In this document: positions 47,827 through 59,800 of the stretch, piece by piece
How positions within the stretch are numbered: the stretch's first letter is position 1
Layout of the letters: every line of letters starts with the position of its first letter
Assembly (NCBI GenBank): GCA_936450465.1
Contig: OW388290.1
Coordinates: 28,943,457 to 29,007,456 of the forward strand
Origin: Gibbula magus
Taxonomy: Eukaryota; Mollusca; Gastropoda; Trochida; Trochidae
Direction: 5' to 3'
Length of the DNA: 64,000 nucleotides
Program-made: the position numbers and the translations under genes
The notes under the pieces: generated by a model
What the model was told of the DNA's origin: nothing
What the model saw: the letters and a program-made list of their open reading frames with translations, nothing else
Databases searched by the model: none

Positions 47827-47829
47827 ATG
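47827..47829 (+). CDS. XPO6: Probable exportin-6 exon 1 (initiator ATG only)
   Basis: The sequence CCGGGAAACG-ATG is followed directly by a consensus donor GTGAGT (47830-47835). The first recognisable exportin-6 exon starts at phase 0 with GCA TCC (Ala-Ser), and vertebrate exportin-6 begins Met-Ala-Ser. An exon ending in ATG is therefore what is needed. The exon's upstream start is unknown; CATCCGGG just upstream is ETS-like. Inferred, not proven. Confidence 0.5.
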
Positions 47830-48398
47830 GTGAGTATATTTCGAACATGTCAAGAAAGAATTTGCAAGTGATCCTCGCTCGAAAATGGCAGAACATGTGC
47901 GTGGGTTGAACCGTGCGAACTGTCACATGTGAGTTCTCGTGCATCAGCATTATAGAGCGACCTTCTGACGTATTTAATAATTTCGCGTTTCTCTATGATG
48001 TGTTATATGTAACATGAGAAAGTGAATCACAATTAAATTAAAAAATCATGTTTATTGAAAAATGAATTAATATTCCAAGTCATTTGACGGATATATGTAT
48101 TGGCTGTCTACTGGCGCCAGTAGAAAGTTTCCATCTAAGATCATCTTGTTCGTAAAAACGAAGCAAACATAGATAATTTCCATCTTGAAAGTTTCTTTCA
48201 AAATGTCACTAACATCTGCTTCTGTATATTTATGCAGCTTAGATCTAGTCATGCAACCTGTTGTCTGCGTTACACATCAGAAAACTGTTATCATTAGGGC
48301 AAACTGACAGAAGCTCGGACACCACCCAAACTTTGGACACTTTTCACGTTGAGTGGATGCAATATTAACGCCCAGTGGCGGATCAAGGAATTTTGAAT

Positions 48399-48417
48399 GG
48401 GGGGGGGGGGGGGGGGG
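48399..48417. repeat. Run of 19 G
   Basis: Uninterrupted G tract next to GTGGCGGATCAAGG, itself a common interspersed-repeat word. Confidence 0.95.
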
Positions 48418-48513
48418 AGGTGGGTGACTTTTTACAGATAATTATTTAGTGCATTGTCTTCATAATATTTGAATCGGATCACTGTCTGAACTTCGGTCAG
48501 TTTGCCCGAAGTC

Positions 48514-48580
48514 TAGAAAACAAGATTTTCTGGATAACAACTTCTATAATGTGTAAATACACAATGTTTCAGAGTATATG
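48514..48580. mobile_element. Foldback family C, left part (split by retrotransposon)
   Basis: CAAGATTTTCTGGATAACAA and the following 40 bp match the inverted form of the intact copy at 31479-31606. It stops at ATATG, the target site of the LTR element. Confidence 0.65.
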
Positions 48581-48696
48581 TGTGGTATATTTAGAATAAT
48601 GTCATGTGACCATCCCGTGATCAATTAACCTCGATGTTATTGTTTTTGTAATCAAGATGACCCCGTGATTAAACAGGTTCACTTCCGCCCGCCATA
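48581..48696 (+). repeat. 5' LTR, truncated
   Basis: Starts TGTGGTATATTTAGAATAAT. Matches the first 117 bp of the 3' LTR with about six differences, then diverges, lacking the final 27 bp or so including the terminal CA. Confidence 0.9.
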
Positions 48697-48763
48697 CTTT
48701 GCCTAAGGAAACAGGAAATATGTTTCAAGATGTTTGAAAAGAAGTTCTGATAAACTTTAGAAG

Positions 48764-49613
48764 TTGCGAGTCGATGTTCGCATTTCTGACCGGATTCAGA
48801 CCACTGCTGCGTGTTGGGCGCCCAGTGTTGTTCCTGACTTTTGGACTGATTCTCACTTGACTATGGCAGGTCTTATTGGCTCTCTGGATGTGTTTGATCC
48901 ATCAAAGGAACCTTGGTCAACGTATGTAGAACGTGCGGAACTTTTTTTCATTGCAAATAATGTGTCTATTGAAATCAAAGTACCATCTTTTTTTCAGTTC
49001 GATGGGTATTGAAACCTACGGATTATTGAAGAATTTGTGTTCACCGGATAAGCCATCTGATCTCAGTTTTGACAGAATTGTGGGGATTTTAAATGAACAT
49101 TTAGATCCTAGACCTACAGAGATAGGAGAACGTTTTCGTTTTTAGAAACGTCATCAACATGAAGGCGAGTCAATAGCAGATTATGTTGCTCATCTTAGAA
49201 AAGTGTCAATACACTATGGATTTGGTACTAATTTGACCACTGCCCTGAGAGACCAATTTGTATTTGGCTTACAAAATGAAAGAGTACAGCAGAAAATGTT
49301 GAAAGATAGCAAGCTGACATTTGAAGTAGCTGTCACGACAGCCAAGTTGGATGAAACAGCATCAAGGGATATGTCTGAACTACAAGGGAAGAGTACAGAT
49401 ACTCATGTAGCTAGTGTTAACCGTCTACAAGGCAAAAGAAATTTCCACAAGAGACCAGGTAACTTGACTAATTGTTACAGGTGTGAAAAAGGGCCACATT
49501 CTCCGGACGATTGTAAATATAAACGTTCTGTGTGTCACAAATGTAAGAAAGTAGGTCACATCAGCCCTGCATGTATGCAAAGTCATCTAATCAGGTCTTT
49601 GAAGGGCATTTAG
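48764..49613 (+). pseudogene. Retrotransposon gag, disrupted
   Basis: Capsid-like region followed by two CX2CX4HX4C zinc knuckles (CYRCEKGPHSPDDC and CHKCKKVGHISPAC, about 49475-49575) that would bind RNA. One frameshift near 49000 and an in-frame TAG at 49143-49145 break it. Confidence 0.85.
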
Positions 49614-49659
49614 AAGTGGTATACATAAGAACATGAAGATGAACATGAAGTCATCTAAA

Positions 49660-50110
49660 TTCAACAAAACCTAAACAGACAGAGAGAGGTGGAAGAACAA
49701 AGAAAATACGTAATATTTCAGAAGATCTAGAACACCATGACAAGGATGACGACTTTCTGATTGGTTCTTTACATGCTTTAGGGGACACAGACACCGAATC
49801 GTTTTGGGTCAATCCGGAGGTGGAAGGGAAATTTCTCAAGATGGAATTGGATACAGGTTCAGCATATTCTGTCATTCCTTATGATGTTTATAAGGATCTG
49901 CTCACTCATGTGAAAATGACTGAAAACATACACTGGTGAGAAATTAATACCTACAGGTGTTATGAAGGTGGATGTGAAGTACAAGTCACAGAACAAGAAA
50001 CTTGATCTTTATGTTGTGCCAGAAGGACAGCAGATTCTTTTTGGACGAGAATGGCTCTGCAACATACAACTTGATTGGGCTGAGATACATAGCCTTGGTG
50101 AGTCTGTATT
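49660..50110 (+). pseudogene. Retrotransposon protease region, disrupted
   Basis: Aspartic protease signature DTGSA starts at 49850. A one-base shift near 49930 separates it from the downstream FGREWL block. Confidence 0.75.
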
Positions 50111-50143
50111 GAACTTAAAACTTTACTGAACAAATACCCAAGT

Positions 50144-51010
50144 GTGTTTGAAGAAGGGCTAGGAACCCTAAAGGACATCAAAGTAAAGTTGGTGATTCCT
50201 GATGATACGTCACCCAAGTTCTTCATGGCTAGAATTGTACCATATGCTCTTGGACCGAAAGTGGATGCAGAGTTGGATAGACTTGAAGAGAAAGGTGTCA
50301 TATCCAAAGTTGAATACAGCGAATGGGCAGCTCCGATTGTTCCTATCCTAAAAGGGAACGGTTCAGTGCGAATCTGTGGAGATTTTAAAGTGACAGTAAA
50401 CCCAGTACTGCAGGATGTTACATTTCCTTTGCCCAGAATAGAGGACATTTTCGCAAAACTTGCGGGTGGACAACAATTCACCATGATTGACCTAACATCT
50501 GCATATTTACAGATGGAAGGAGAAGAAAATTCTTAGAAGTTTGTGACTGTAAACACATCCAAGGGACTGTATCAATACAACCGATTACCGTTTGGCATCA
50601 AAACAGCACCTTCGATTTGGCAGGCATCCCTCGTACCGAAGTAATTCTGGACGACATCATCATATCTGGAAACAGTGCAGAAGATCACTTGTCCAATCTG
50701 GAGATGGTTCTGGAAAGATTACAGGAAAAGAATTACCGTGTAAATATGGGAAAATGTGCATTCTTTCAAGACAAGATTGAATATTGTGGCCATGTGATTG
50801 ACAAAAATGGACTGCACAAAATGCCTGAAAAGACCCAAGCCATGGCTAATGCTCCGGCACCTGAAAATGTGACGGAACTACGTGCTTTTCTTGGACTGGT
50901 CAATTATTATCATCAGTTTCTACCGGATCTTCCTACAGTGCTGAGACCACTCAACGAACTACTTGAAAAGGACAAGAAATGGAAATGGTCCAAATCATGT
51001 GAAGATGCTT
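50144..51010 (+). pseudogene. Retrotransposon reverse transcriptase, disrupted
   Basis: Shows the MIDLTSAYLQM motif, LPFG, the catalytic ILDD variant of YxDD (about 50640-50660) and the AFLGLVNYYHQF thumb block. There is an in-frame stop at 50534-50536 and a frame change with lost codons between LPFG and ILDD. Sequence after CEDAF jumps past the expected RNase H domain. Confidence 0.88.
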
Positions 51011-51214
51011 TCATGCTCTTTACCTTGCAGCTCATGACTACACTATTGTTGACAAGAACACAAAGAAACAATGTAAAGCTGATGGCCTCTCAAGAATTCC
51101 TCTTGAACGAGGAAACGAAAATCTTGTGGATTCTGTTGAAATATTCCACATGGAACAATTTGAAGCTTTACCAGTGACCAGTGAGATGGTGAAATCTGCT
51201 ACTAGAACAGACCC

Positions 51215-52364
51215 TTGTTGAGTAAAGTGTATGAAGCAACTATGCAAGGCTGGCCTGACAAGTCTCCTGATGGACTGACAGCTTACCACAGCAGAAGACA
51301 TGAACTCTCTGTACATCAAGGATGTGTTATGTGGGGAGTTAGGGTAGTGATACCAGTGATACCAAAGAAGTTTCAATCTCAGATGTTACAGGAACTTCAT
51401 ACTGGACACCTGGGAGTCGTGAAAATGAAGGCTTTAAGCCGAAGTTACTTTTGGTGGCCAGGCATAGACTCTGACATAGAACAGTTAGCCAAACACTGTA
51501 ATGGATGTGAAATGTGCAAGAATATGCCCAAGCAGGCACCCCTTTACCCCTGGGAGTGGCCATCCACTCCATGGCAACGTATACACGTTAACTAAGAAGG
51601 TCCATTCTTCGGATACATGTTTCTGGTAGTGGTAGATGAGAACAATCTTTGCTAGAACTGGTCTGCCTGAACAGCTCATTTCTGACAATGGCCCACAATT
51701 TGTCAATGCAGAGTTCAAAGAATTTCTACAAGCGAACGGAATTCGTCAAACTACAAGTGCTCCGTATCATCCGGCAACAAATGGAACGGCTGAACGATTC
51801 GTTCACACATTCAAGCAAGCACTTCGTGCAATGAAGGAGGAAAAAGGGAACCTTCATACAAAACTATCAAGATTCCTATTGACCTATAGGAATTTACCCC
51901 CCTGCACTACAAATGAATCTCCAGCTATGCTGATGATGAACAGGAACTTGCGGACACGTCTCGACCTGGTGAAACCAAATGTGAGACGAACTGTTGAAAA
52001 CCGACAGGCTAAACAACACTCCGGTACTGGAGTCCACCAAGAGTTTGAGGTAGGACAGGCTGTTGCAGCTAGGGAGTACAGGAACGACCACAAGTGGGTA
52101 CCTGGTGTTGTTACAGCTAAAAAGGGTCCATTGTCGTACGAAGTTGAAGTCGGACCTACAACGCACTGGAGACGACACGTCAACCAGATAAGACATTCTA
52201 ACATGTCACCGAAATCAGATGTTCCAACTAGTGAAAACATATCAGAAGCCACGACCATCCCAAGTGACAACACTCCAGCTAAGCGATTCACAGAGGAACA
52301 ACCACAACGAGAGGTTCGACGCTCACATCGTATCCGTCGAGCTCCTAAGAGGCTTGACCTGTGA
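51215..52364 (+). pseudogene. Retrotransposon integrase, disrupted
   Basis: The zinc-binding HHCC domain (HTGHLG ... CNGCEMC) and the SDNGPQF and TAERF catalytic-core motifs are visible, as is a GPLSYEV block of the GPY/F module. The position expected for the first catalytic aspartate reads Asn followed by a stop (about 51588-51594), and the core is shortened near 51630. Confidence 0.88.
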
Positions 52365-52678
52365 TTGAATTAACATTACATGTTAACATTTTAAAGTTAT
52401 TGTCATGATTATGTGGTGATAGTTTTCATGGGGCACAATAATCCCCAGTTCACCACGTGTTTGGTTACAACTCGAGTGACCACTCACAGTAGTTCATTAA
52501 TCGTTTTAAGTTGTTGCACTTAATTTTTGTGTTGAACTGTTAAGTGTTCCTACCACACTGAAGATCAGTGACATTTATTTGACTGGATGATCCAAGTACC
52601 AGGTTGTTGGAGTCCATTGACTTTATATCTATAACAGATTTTATCTCTTTGAGAAGTTCAAATTTAGCAGGGAGGAAT

Positions 52679-52822
52679 TGTGGTATATTTAGAATAATGT
52701 CATGTGACCATCCCGTGATCAATTAACCTCGATGTTATTGTCTTTGTAATCGAGTTGTACCCCATGATTAAACAGGTTCACTTCCGCCCGCCATAACTCG
52801 TTACTGTTATATTTTCATCACA
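52679..52822 (+). repeat. 3' LTR, 144 bp
   Basis: Starts TG after the polypurine tract and ends CA just before ATATG. The end is set by the target-site duplication rather than by alignment to the truncated 5' LTR. Confidence 0.85.
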
Positions 52823-52917
52823 ATATGCTCACTCCTTTATCATTCCACCAAATGAAGGAGTGAGCATATATTCCTCTTCACAATATGGAGGTTTATTATC
52901 CAGAAAATCTTCTTTTC
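52823..52917. mobile_element. Foldback family C, right part
   Basis: Begins with the duplicated ATATG, includes the hairpin GCTCACTCCTT/AAGGAGTGAGC and ends with TTATCCAGAAAATCTTC, the inverse of the left part. Confidence 0.65.
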
Positions 52918-52919
52918 TT

Positions 52920-53746
52920 ATTGTGTAGTAAATATAAAGGAACAAGTAGTTTTCGTAGATGAATCTGTTCGAAGACTCAGTGATTTTGTAGGCAGAACTG
53001 GTTTGCTGACAGTCGATTGTAGACCGATTAAAATATGTCTTTGGGAGGCATTAATTGAATGTTTAGTTACCTTATGCTGATTTACTCAAGAGGTACAATT
53101 TGAATGCAAGGTTCACCACAGTTTAATATACAGTGTATATTATACACGCTTTAGAATATAAAGCTATCAAAAGTTACTGTATTAATTGTTCGTGTATTAT
53201 AATTATAGAACTGAAATTGAAATAGGAAATATAATATTATATGATATAACAAATTGTTGGTCAAAACACATACCAGAAACAACCAGCATGTTTTAAATAG
53301 AATATCAAAAATAATGTGAATAATGTTTAAACAAGAAAAGTCATAACTTCTAAACCTAGTTTTGACTTCTTTTCCAGAAGTGTAAGCTTCCAGAAATCCT
53401 TTGACCAGGTTACTTTTCCTGGCCGAAAACAGGGATTTTAAAATTGCACATGTGATGACTGTTTGACCACAAATAGATTCACCTAGGCTATCACCCCTAA
53501 ATCTATTTCCAACCTATGCTACGCTACACTGAAGGGTCTAGAAAAGTATAACCCTGTGTTATGGTTTTCTATTGTAAATGAGAGTTTTTGGTGCCCATCT
53601 CATCTGGTCATTTATCACTGATGCCCCCCCAAAAAGTATATTTTGCTTCTTCTTCAAAACAAAATACTTGAAAACGCTTTTTGTTTCTGAAGCTAGGTGA
53701 GCTTCAAAGCCACATGGCCATATCTTACTTTTCTCTCATGTTTCAG
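52920..53746. other. Exportin-6 intron 1 (3' part), no further feature
   Basis: No coding block seen before the acceptor TTTCAG at 53741-53746. Confidence 0.55.
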
Positions 53747-53837
53747 GCATCCACTGAAGATTCTCTTCGTTCTCTTGAAACTCTGATGTCAGAGTTCTTT
53801 GATGCACGAACCAACAATGAAAGGAAAAGAGAAATCG
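53747..53837 (+). CDS. XPO6: Exportin-6 exon 2
   Basis: ASTEDSLRSLETLMSEFF and NNERKREI, the N-terminal helix. An in-frame ATG at 53738 lies within the acceptor tract and is not favoured as the start. Phase 1 out. Confidence 0.93.
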
Positions 53838-56800
53838 GTAATTGTATTCACACTTTAAGAGTAACTTCTATTTGTGCAATGGATTCAATACAGTCTGTTT
53901 TATTATCTGTCTTGTAGAGAGAATGTAGTAGTACATGTAAACAGTTAAAGATCCGGTGAAATGCATTTTTCTCAAGAATGACAGATTATTACCTCTACGT
54001 ACATTGTATATCGGAATCAATTGAGCATAAAATCGAGACAATATACACTTGCAAATGATTATTAAGACGATTTTAATTTACCCATTTTGACAATACCGCG
54101 ATTACCACCACAAATCGTTTTGAAAGAATCATTGAGGCGTGACTGATTAACACTCCCGCTCCGTGGAGCCTCATTAATTAATTAATGATGATATCACTGC
54201 CGCTAGATGAATTGTGTGTTAAATTGCCAAAAACACATGTTTATGCAATAATTATGTAATTGTCATCTGCAGAATTACCTAGTTGGAGATCTAAACATTT
54301 GATATATGGAAAATTTAAGTTGTTTGATTGAAGATTTGTTAGTGAAATTAACAATCAAAATGTTGCGATATTACGTTGAATTATGACTATCACCGATAAT
54401 TATGAGATTACTCCAGTGATGTCACAGAAAACACTGGTTCAGGGGCTACACCCTCGCAGACTTTTATTCTGGTCACCGGGGCTAAATTAGGTGATGTTTT
54501 TAAAGCCGTATGTAAGTAATTTATGGACCGATTTCAGAAATTTGAAATCTAGCAATTGTCAAATTGACATCCAATTTTAATGAATCCGATTTTAACCATA
54601 TGTCATTGCATCTATCCCTAAGTTATTGCTTCTCAATACTTATTTAAAAATGACCTAATGAATTTATTCATTTGATTTCACACAATCTTGCAGAGAGAAT
54701 GTGGTCATGCATGCAAAAGGTTAAAATTAATGCTTCTTCATACTGATTTAGTAATGACCTCAAAATTTCAATGTACATATGACAAGTAGATTAATAAATA
54801 TCTTGTCATCTTTGCTATTATAGAGGGTTTACTCAACAACTTTGGACAAACGAAAGATGCCTGGCGTCACTGTTTGTTCTTCATCAGCCACACTGGGAAT
54901 GAGTATGTCATGATGTTCTGTCTGAATGTTTTGGAGGTAATTTGATTATTTATATTATTATCCATTAACTTTTCGCCTGCAGAATGAACTGATGCCATAC
55001 AATTCTGGGTTACCAATTTATGAGAATCACAACTTAAGAAAAGTTTGTGATTGCAACTGGCCAAAAATGACGACCTCATAGTAATCTGGAAGCTGTATGT
55101 AATGAGTAAATGTGCTAAATCGTTATCCAACTACATTTTGTATATCCTTTTTAATTGCTAAGTATTCAACCCATTGAATACTTCATTACTTTGCAAAATG
55201 TGATTTTATCACAATTTTTTTTTACCTTATTGGATAGTAGGACCAAATTTGATACTGCAACCTACAATTTTATCATTGAGATTTTGCGGTTGGAATGTAT
55301 GGAGCTTGAATAGTTCTAGGGCCATCTCCTAGCAGTAGTTGGGTATTTTCTCGAAGTTGAACAATAATCTTGATATCGCTCTTGCCATGGCTCAAGGAAT
55401 ATAATTAATGTGGTAGGTTTGTCAGGTTTATGACTTGTGTCAAAATTATTGAAAAATCTTATAAAACATATGGTGTAAAATTTTCAAACATGATGTTTTC
55501 AGAATGTGATCAACAAACAATGGTTGGGTTTTGATGGACTGGACAAGGAGAAGATTCGTGGAACGATGAACCAGTTTTTGTTGATGCAGCACACCGTCGT
55601 TCCCTCCTATATCAGGAACAAGATCGTCAAGCTTGTTGTGGACATCGGCAGAATTGATTGGCCTCATTTCTATCCTGATTTCTTTCCAAATATTCTTCAG
55701 GTAGCTTTAAACAATTTGATTATGTTGTTACCAATAGGGTAATGGTGGTAAAATTTATCAGAAGAGTAATGTTTTTTGTACTAAGAATCTCATAAGACAG
55801 TTAATTGAAACTTTATGGATGAAAAATCAAATGATTCCAAGTACTTAATTATGTTTGACATCCTTGACTTAGGAGACATTTTTTACTTCGGATCAAGAGA
55901 TCCGGGGTTTGAATCCTGCCAGGGGCACGGCAACTTTGTCTGCAGTAGTGAACTGTTCTACACGCAGCAAGTTTGGGTGCAATGCTACACTGAATTTCAG
56001 CATAGTATCAACCATGGTATGCTAGTTCTAGCCGATGCTCACAGGTTTTACCGCAATACATAACCGCATGGCATTGCGGGCTTTCTCCCTGCCATAATAC
56101 TAGCAGCCGCGATATAAGTGAAATATTCTTGAAAGCAGTGTTAAACCCCAACTCGCCTCACCTTAGGAGAAACTTATATCAGTATTTCTAGTATAATGCT
56201 ATACCTGTTTGTCTTTATTCAAACCCTCTTTCTATTATTGTTCAGCTGGCCCAGTCGAATGACACAGCAATGTTGGGTGTGATCCTCCTCCAGACAGCCT
56301 CGGAGGAACTGGCGGCACCGCGAGAGGATCTCAGTATGGCCAGGAAAGAGGAACTTCATCGCCTACTGCTTGTACAGATACCAAATGTACTCACCATCCT
56401 AAATAGTGAGTGAATGTCAAATGTAACACTTTGATATCAACTCCTAGATTACAATATGTATCTAAGGCCTACCTACACATCCCAGGCCTCGAATAAAACC
56501 TGGGGAGTAAGGGGGTGCTGAAAAAAATGTATCTTTAAAGGCCTGGTCCTTTCGCTGCCCAGTTCTTGTTCTGAGTGTCCTGTACATGTACAAGTGAAAG
56601 GTGAAAGTGAAAAGCTTCTAACAATGTTCTGGGCGTGCAGAACAACAGGTGCAAGCTGCATAGCAATAGAACATGTTCCGCACACCCAGAACAGTGTTCG
56701 GCGTCACTCCTTTCACTTCATGCATGTACAAGACATTCGGAGCAATGTTCAATATTTTTAAGGGCACAGGCCTGAAGACTGTAACTCTCAACATAAAAAG

Positions 56801-59800
56801 ATTGTATCTTTGATAGCCAATAACTTTGATCTTTGACTTCAAATTTATGTAACATCATCAGGAGAAGTGAGGTATTTCTTGATGTCTTAACGTCTTACTT
56901 ACTACAATTGTTGTACAATAATACTATGTATCTGCACAAGATAACAGTGATCTATTCAATCTTTCAGACTTGTTGGAATCTGTGTTAGAGAAGCACCGAC
57001 ACCTGGTAGCCGCCACTCCGCCCCCGTCTCCGACCCAGGGCGACAGTGGCTCCACCCGACGTTCTTCTCTCATGCTCTTCTCCTCATCTCCCATCAGATC
57101 AGGTAAACTTCATAACTGAAGCAAATAATTCTAGTAACATTTATTCTATTTCGCTATATTTGTACAATGCTGACAGTAAATTTTCAGATTTCAAAAATTC
57201 AGTTTGATCAATTCATGAGTGAATGATGATGATTACGGAGATTTTACGAGCGATTTTCAGTGGAGCTGTTCTCTCACTCGGTATCTCGGTGATTTAAAAG
57301 TCCCGTTTGAAATAACTTTCAATAACTCGCTCTGTGAATATTCAGACACCCTGCTGAGCAGTATGTTCAAGTCGCCAGTACGAGGTACCCGTATGGAAGC
57401 TCTGCCGCCCCTAGACGATGAGTCCCAGCAACTGTGTGGGGCAGCACTCTCCTGTCTGGCCCACTACTTCAGCTGGATCCCTCTCTCCTCTACCATCACG
57501 CCCACGCTCCTCAGCACAATCTTCCACTATGCAGGCTTTGGCTGCGAAATCAGAAACACTCGAGCATCGAGTCCTAACAATACTTTTTCAACCAGTACCC
57601 ACGGGCTGGGTGTGCTGGCGATGAACTGTGTGAACGAACTGCTATCCAAGAACTGTGTTCCCCAGGAGTTCGAGGACTTCCTGCTGCAGATGTTCCAGCA
57701 GACCTTCTACCTGCTTCAGAAGATGACCAAGGAGAGTACGACAAATGCTACTGGCAATCGGCTGGCCGAACTTGATGAAAGGTACCTTATTTACAATTTA
57801 CTTAAAAAAGCAAATAGAGGATCTGATGCTTATTTCTCCTCGACTAATCTGTATTTTCTAATGTCTATTGGTAATTAAGCGACGGGATAGTGCAGTAGTT
57901 AAAACTTTAGAATTTGTATCGAGATCTCTGCTGTAGAGATCCCAGATCAGCTATTTGTATTTTCTCCTTTGATTAAATTGAAGAGAAGTCATCAATTATC
58001 ATTTTGTATACTGTTGTTGTAACAATTCTATTCTGTTCTATTGCCATTATGTTCAGTGTTTTAATATGGCACAAATACTCTCAATATTGATTTTGATAGT
58101 CTTATGAAGCATTCTTTTGTTTATCTTTCAGCTATGTAGAGAAGTTCACAGACTTTCTAAGACTGTTTGTCAGTATACATTTACGACGGTTTGAGGGCAG
58201 TGCACAGTTTCCTGTTATTGAGTTTCTGGGTCTTCTCTTCAAGTATACTTTCAGGCAGGTGAGTGCTGATTGAATTAATTGAGTAAAAATCAGTTTAGTT
58301 TGTCCAAAACAATTTCTCTAAATGGCGTGTGACATGTTTTTGTTAGGATTTTATCTCCTGAATTGTCCACTAAACCTTTGTCTAATATATGCGAACAATA
58401 TTCACATATCAATATTCATACAAAGACACTGATACTTGACAGCCAAGCAATGATGGGTTCTTCAACTGCCTGGATATCTGGAACACATTTCTGGATTTCC
58501 TTCACACAAAACTCCAGGAGAGGACAGCAGATAGTCAGAACATTGTAAACAGGTGAGTCTTGAAAAATATCTTTTGTGATTCTTGAGAGCCATTTAGAAG
58601 GTGTAGTGTTCAAATAAAACACAATGTATTATGGGTGACAACTCCTCCATCTTCATTGTATTCATAATGTTTCTTGACTTTGCCTTGTGCCTTCATCAGA
58701 TGAATCATGAGGCAAAACTAATTTACTTATCCACCGAACATGATTTTGTCAAATTTCCAGAGAAAAATGCTGCTCTCAGTCTGAATCCCGTTCCATAAAT
58801 TTGTTTGCCAAAACTGCCGATAACACAATAACACTCCATGAAAATTCTCAGAAACAAGTCAACCAAAAGGGAGGCTACTCTTGTCCACCCTCTAAACATG
58901 GTGCTGTCTTGTATGTTGGTACTGTCTTGATAGGCTGTTCTGGATATATGTACGTACTACGTTATCAGGTAGAATATTCTGGATATTTACTACAATAATG
59001 AATAGAAACCTGACATTAATGTTCCATATTCCACATGATTTCTTTTTGTTTTCAGAAACAAAAAACTCAGGGAACTCAGTTAACAATATCTTTCATAGCA
59101 CCAATAATGTAGTGCAATATATTCTGAGAAAAATTTGAATTGTGTATAATTGTGAAATAATAGTGTTTTGATTGGTTATTTATTGTATCTGGGTAGGTAC
59201 CAGGAAGCACTGACCTCGCTGGTCACCCACATCCTACAGAAGATCCAGTTCCGCTACAGTCAGTCCCAGCTGGAGGAGCTGGACGATGAAACTCTCGACG
59301 ATGATGTTAGTATCTCTTACTATTTGCTTCATATCAAGAAAAGCTTTAGCAGTATTTGAAATAAACCGGAAATGTTACCAGCCCAAAAGCATGGTTTCTT
59401 AAATTTTGATGGTAAAATTAAATTAAAACCTCAAAAAAATGCAAGTGGAGACTAAAAGTAACCAAGCCGTCGGCCTTATTCCACAAACTGACTTTTGCCT
59501 CTAGTTTTATGAGCACTAAACGTAAGGTTATTGTCTGTATATTTGACACATGTGACTTGTTTCTACCAGTCTGAGACAGAATGGCAGCACTTCTTACGAC
59601 AGTGTCTTGAGGTGATAGCCAAAGTAGCGGAACTTCTAACAGCGGAAACTTTTCAATTAATAGTAAGTGTGTCTTCAATATGATTCATGATCTTGTGCTT
59701 CTTGAGGGTCAATAATCTTAAAATAATTAACACTGGTTTTCTACCTACTGTAAAGGACATCCGAAAGTAATGTCAATCCATGGCTCAAGGACATCCAATG

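Larger units (their letters stand above)
48581..52822 (+). mobile_element. Ty3/Gypsy LTR retrotransposon, defective
   Basis: About 4.2 kb, gag then protease, reverse transcriptase and integrase, with no envelope. Short LTRs flank it, a polypurine tract (AGCAGGGAGGAAT, 52666-52678) precedes the 3' LTR, and a perfect 5-bp duplication ATATG brackets it (48576-48580 and 52823-52827). It is dead: frameshifts and stops in gag and pol, RNase H missing, part of the integrase core deleted, and the 5' LTR end plus primer-binding site lost. If exon 1 of exportin-6 is correct, it lies in intron 1 in the sense direction. Confidence 0.93.

Noticed and set aside
48764..52364. Envelope gene or vertebrate-type retrovirus
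   Set aside because: No open region or motif between integrase and the polypurine tract; layout is gag-pol only.
53681..53746. Exportin-6 start at 53681 or 53738
   Set aside because: These codons lie in or before the TTTCAG acceptor and give sequence unlike exportin-6 N-termini.
57885..57960. tRNA-like start (GATAGTGCAGTAGTTAAA)
   Set aside because: No B box or plausible fold; too weak to list as a SINE.
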